DNA of 7,978 nucleotides from Candidatus Saccharimonadota bacterium (GTDB lineage: Bacteria > Patescibacteriota > Saccharimonadia > Saccharimonadales > UBA4665), in assembly GCA_029288515.1 (NCBI GenBank), contig JARIHB010000069.1, forward strand, positions 1-7,978, read 5' to 3'. Numbering within the stretch: position 1 is the first letter of the stretch; every line of letters begins with the position of its first letter. A program made the translations under genes and the position numbers. The notes beneath the pieces were generated by a model. It did not search any database. It saw nothing but the letters and a program-made list of their open reading frames with translations, and was not told the DNA's origin. This document shows, in pieces, positions 5,789 to 7,978 of this stretch.

Positions 5789-6756
5789 TATGCGTTCCTC
5801 CCCACAAGTATCCGGCGTTTTGCCCGTGCGGGCGGCTCGGGCACCGGCGTAGACTTTTTGCGGTGCGCCTGCAGATACTGTATGAATCTACGGAGATTGT
5901 AGGCGAGCAAAACAAGGGCGCCTGCCACAGAAAGTGTCTCGACCACATGCCACCAGGCAATATAAAAGAAGGACTTCCTGGCGGTTTGAGTGGCACTATC
6001 GCCGCCCAAACCGTATGTGGCACTAATCTGATAAGTGCCGGGCAGCGATGCCTGGTCCATGGGGGTGATAGCCACCGGCAAGGATTTTTCTGTCCCCGGC
6101 AGCAGGGCGGCGGAGGCGGTGTTGATGGTGCCCTGCCCCACCAACGTGCCGCGCGGTCCGCGGACCGTCACCAGACCATGAGGTATAGCGATCACATTGC
6201 CGGTGTTGCGAATCATAACGTTTACTGTCTGCGGCTGACGCATCATGAAGCTCGAGCTGGCGATATTCGTCAACCCAAGGCTCATGATGGCGCCCTCGTC
6301 TTTGATGATGGTTATTGGCAAGCGCACGGCCGGTTGTACGCCCACACCGGCCCCAGAGCCTGCAGTAAGCTGTGTTATTACCAGTTCTGCCACCTGGCTG
6401 CCTGGTGAGAGTTGTCTGCTGTCGCGAAGCGTGAGCGTTTGCGTGGCGCTGCCTCCAGCTGTAACGGTGATTTCTGCAGACGTCAAGCTAATAAGGGCGG
6501 TGGGATCGCCCATATGGCTAACATTCTGTGCGGCACGTTCAATAGCAAAGCGTAATGTTACCGGCACGGTATATGTATTGGCAACCGAAATGTCGGCCGT
6601 GGTTTCAGATGTCCCTTTTGCTAGCTCTAAACGTACGGCAGCCGGCGCAATCCGTATACCGCCGGCTGCAGCAGCCTGGGCGGTCTGCGAGAACAGAGCG
6701 GCGAGTATGACCGTCATGCATAGGGCTGCTACGATGCTACTTACGCCGCGCCGCAT
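5788..6756 (-). CDS. DUF916-like membrane-anchored surface protein B
   Basis: A 322-residue protein. I chose the ATG at 6756 over the longer start at 6804 because it has an AGAAGGTG ribosome binding site 7 nt upstream and puts 'MRRG' directly before the hydrophobic signal peptide (residues 5-28, cleavage near AQA). Residues 33-150 form an Ig-like domain ('IAPAAVRLELAKGTSETTAD', then 'VANTYTVPVTLRFAIE') like DUF916, the peptidoglycan-binding part of WxL-associated proteins. Residues 155-258 form a second beta domain with 'RNTGNVIAIPHGLVTVRG' at 183-200 and 'LLPGTEKSLPV' at 218-228, resembling DUF3324. A membrane helix at 263-287 is followed by a basic, Pro-containing tail inside the cell. It overlaps the upstream gene by 20 nt and the downstream gene by 1 nt. 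Its likely job is to hold secreted surface proteins at the envelope; the family name is by resemblance only. Confidence 0.8.
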   Translation of the reverse strand: MRRGVSSIVAALCMTVILAALFSQTAQAAAAGGIRIAPAAVRLELAKGTSETTADISVANTYTVPVTLRFAIERAAQNVSHMGDPTALISLTSAEITVTAGGSATQTLTLRDSRQLSPGSQVAELVITQLTAGSGAGVGVQPAVRLPITIIKDEGAIMSLGLTNIASSSFMMRQPQTVNVMIRNTGNVIAIPHGLVTVRGPRGTLVGQGTINTASAALLPGTEKSLPVAITPMDQASLPGTYQISATYGLGGDSATQTARKSFFYIAWWHVVETLSVAGALVLLAYNLRRFIQYLQAHRKKSTPVPEPPARAKRRILVGRNA

Positions 6757-7807
6757 AGTTCCGCACCTTCTTAGTGCCATTAAACAGGATCTTGCCCCAT
6801 CCAAAGATACCCATTGCCAGCACCACGAGTATAAAAACGGCTATCAGTATAATTGTCCACGGAATAACCCAAAATGTTGTCGAAGCGATAACCGGCACAT
6901 CGCGCGCACCGTCGTTGTAGATAATGACCGCCTTCGCAACGTATTTGCCAAAGCGAAGTTCGTTGAGATGCTTCCAATCCCAGCTTACATGCCGTGAGCC
7001 GTCGCTATCTTTCACGTAGGCCGGAAATCCGCGCGTCCAGTCAATGGCAAAGTCGCGGCTGGTGTTGGGTAGTATATAGCTGTTAGCGGCATTAATGGGT
7101 AGTGTGGCAATCGGTTTCTCACTGTCATATGACCGTTGTATAAACAGTGATCCCGCCGGCTGACCGATTATATTGCCCTTATTTTCGATAGTCAGGTTAA
7201 AATGGGCAGGCAAAAACTGGTACTGATGTTTGTCGGCGGTAAGGCTGGTGGCGGCCAGCTGACTTTTAGCGTCAGGGCGGTTAATGTTTACTAAACAGAA
7301 GACCGCTACGGTGCCGCGCATATGCACGCCATCACCCTGTACCGGCGTGTTCTGTGAACGCGAAAGCGTGATGGCCGCCGAATAGCTGAAGCCGACGTTT
7401 TGCGGCGTAGCAAAAGTAATGCCCAGCTGTTTGGTGCTGCCGGCGGGTAGCGATAGTACTGAATCTTTGAATATGACCCACGAGGTCATATCAGCGGGCG
7501 GTGTCTCAAGCAACTTAATGTCTTTACTTTTCTTGTCTATGGTAAAGCCGTTAAGGTGCGGAAAAAGCGTCTCGGCATGATTGCTGAAGTTGCGCACCGT
7601 AAGCGTCGCTGTCTGCTGCTTGCCCGGTGTAAGGGTCAGAGCCAGGGGTGAGGGTGACACCTGGATATTAAAGTCGGTATTGTTTGCGGCCGCTACAGTG
7701 TGCGGGCTAATGAATGGTAAGGCCAGTGCTGTTACACTGGCTACCACACACGCCACTACTCCCGTTTGACGCAACCACCGATGTGTATGGTTGATATGTA
7801 TTCTCAC
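6737..7807 (-). CDS. DUF916-like membrane-anchored surface protein A
   Basis: A 356-residue protein starting with GTG at 7807, supported by GGAG (7815-7818) 7 nt upstream. The signal peptide covers residues 1-40 (hydrophobic 16-34, cleavage near VAA-ANN). Residues 45-175 form a beta-sandwich ('IQVSPSPLALTLTPGKQQTA', 'LTVRNFSNHAETL', 'LPAGSTKQLGITFATP'), similar in pattern to DUF916. Residues 180-310 form a second domain with 'LTIENKGNIIGQPAGSLFIQ' at 205-224 and 'ILPNTSRDFAIDW' at 245-257. A membrane helix at 313-337 precedes a basic tail ending 'RNYAARRK'. It has the same domain plan as the next gene but low sequence identity, so the two look like an old duplication or a two-subunit complex. 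It lies 41 nt behind the truncated upstream gene and overlaps the next by 20 nt. Confidence 0.8.
   Translation of the reverse strand: MRIHINHTHRWLRQTGVVACVVASVTALALPFISPHTVAAANNTDFNIQVSPSPLALTLTPGKQQTATLTVRNFSNHAETLFPHLNGFTIDKKSKDIKLLETPPADMTSWVIFKDSVLSLPAGSTKQLGITFATPQNVGFSYSAAITLSRSQNTPVQGDGVHMRGTVAVFCLVNINRPDAKSQLAATSLTADKHQYQFLPAHFNLTIENKGNIIGQPAGSLFIQRSYDSEKPIATLPINAANSYILPNTSRDFAIDWTRGFPAYVKDSDGSRHVSWDWKHLNELRFGKYVAKAVIIYNDGARDVPVIASTTFWVIPWTIILIAVFILVVLAMGIFGWGKILFNGTKKVRNYAARRK
6764..6771 (-). promoter_or_regulatory. Ribosome binding site deciding the start of protein B
   Basis: Minus-strand AGAAGGTG, 7 nt before the ATG at 6756, embedded in the last codons of protein A. The alternative ATGs at 6804 and 6780 have no comparable site. 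Ribosomes finishing protein A would stop 20 nt past this start, as expected for reinitiation. Confidence 0.6.
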
Positions 7808-7848
7808 AAGTTCTCTCCATGTACTCTAAGTTGATTACCGGCCGCTCG

Positions 7849-7946
7849 CTAGAACATACCAGCGCCAACAACGGTGATGGTATCAGCATAGTCAGCCGCA
7901 GCTGGAGTGTTGTTGCCAACGGCAGCATTGTTGCGCAACGTTAGGG
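7849..7946 (-). CDS. C-terminal end of a probable secreted beta-rich protein, 5' end missing
   Basis: The open frame enters from the adapter boundary and ends in TAG at 7849-7851, giving the last 31 residues, including 'TLRNNAAVG', 'NNTPAAADYADTITVVGAGM' and a terminal Phe. This is the usual finish of small secreted beta-sandwich proteins (a short turn, then 'DYxDTITV' as the last strand), as in WxL-type or spore-coat-U/pilin-like proteins. No WxL motif is visible in this part, and the family cannot be fixed without the rest. It ends 41 nt before protein A on the same strand and so is probably in the same operon. The truncation is from library preparation. Confidence 0.65.
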
Positions 7947-7978
7947 CTGTCTCTTATACACATCTCCGAGCCCACGAG
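7947..7978. other. Nextera sequencing adapter (artefact)
   Basis: CTGTCTCTTATACACATCT (7947-7965) is the Tn5 mosaic end, followed by CCGAGCCCACGAG. It is the reverse complement of the adapter at 3-36, two bases shorter at the outer edge. It is not genomic. Confidence 0.98.

Noticed and set aside
5737..6408. 223-residue plus-strand ORF antisense to protein B
   Set aside because: It crosses two well-supported minus-strand genes and has no recognisable motif or start signals.
6757..6804. Extended N-terminus of protein B from the ATG at 6804
   Set aside because: It adds 16 residues ahead of a complete signal peptide, lacks a ribosome binding site and lengthens the overlap to 68 nt.
6245..6997. 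250-residue plus-strand ORF antisense to proteins A and B
   Set aside because: It is a shadow frame over two genes that each have a signal peptide, beta domains and a membrane anchor.
1..7978. Terminal inverted repeats suggesting a composite transposon or Tn5 element
   Set aside because: They are library adapters with the engineered Tn5 mosaic end; there is no transposase gene inside.

Overview
The window is a 7.9 kb piece of bacterial chromosome (37-7946) with untrimmed Illumina Nextera adapter at both ends. The two adapters are the same oligonucleotide in opposite orientation, so the first and last genes are cut by library preparation and not by biology. There is no rRNA, tRNA, mobile element or CRISPR array. 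The gene content suggests the Patescibacteria/CPR, with Saccharibacteria as my best guess: short, tightly packed genes, a large low-complexity beta-strand-repeat surface protein that starts with a conserved 'SFQGKLTN' domain, two membrane-anchored DUF916-like proteins, and a DUF6496 mini-protein. This placement is inferred from protein family resemblance and is not proven. The genetic code looks standard: stops are TAG or TAA and no gene contains an internal TGA.

Left part (37-2109): the amino-terminal two thirds of GMP synthase (guaA) lie on the minus strand. It has no stop codon in the window, so an ORF finder that requires a stop misses it. Divergent from it on the plus strand are two small genes with good ribosome binding sites, a 57-residue DUF6496 protein and a 74-residue protein of unknown function. 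Converging on these from the minus strand is a stand-alone PAS domain protein with a C-terminal coiled coil and no output domain.

Middle (2110-3832): an 88-base divergent promoter region separates the PAS gene from a TetR-family regulator. It holds a 15-bp inverted repeat (AATAGC-GTA-GCTATT) that could be the regulator's operator. Two bases after the regulator's stop there is a good sigma-70-like promoter for a membrane-anchored serine hydrolase of the class A beta-lactamase/penicillin-binding fold. This protein has the SxxK and SDN motifs, a variant KNG box, and no recognisable general-base glutamate.

Right part (3845-7946, minus strand) is a surface-protein operon read from 7946 to 3845: the last 31 residues of a probably secreted beta-rich protein; a 356-residue and a 322-residue protein, each with a signal peptide, beta-sandwich domains, one C-terminal membrane helix and a basic tail (DUF916/DUF3324-like); and a 647-residue secreted beta-strand-repeat protein. 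The last three genes overlap by 20 nt and 1 nt, which suggests translational coupling. The order resembles the csc/WxL cell-surface complexes of Firmicutes. I infer that the operon builds an envelope-anchored protein complex or surface fibre, and this is the most interesting system in the window.
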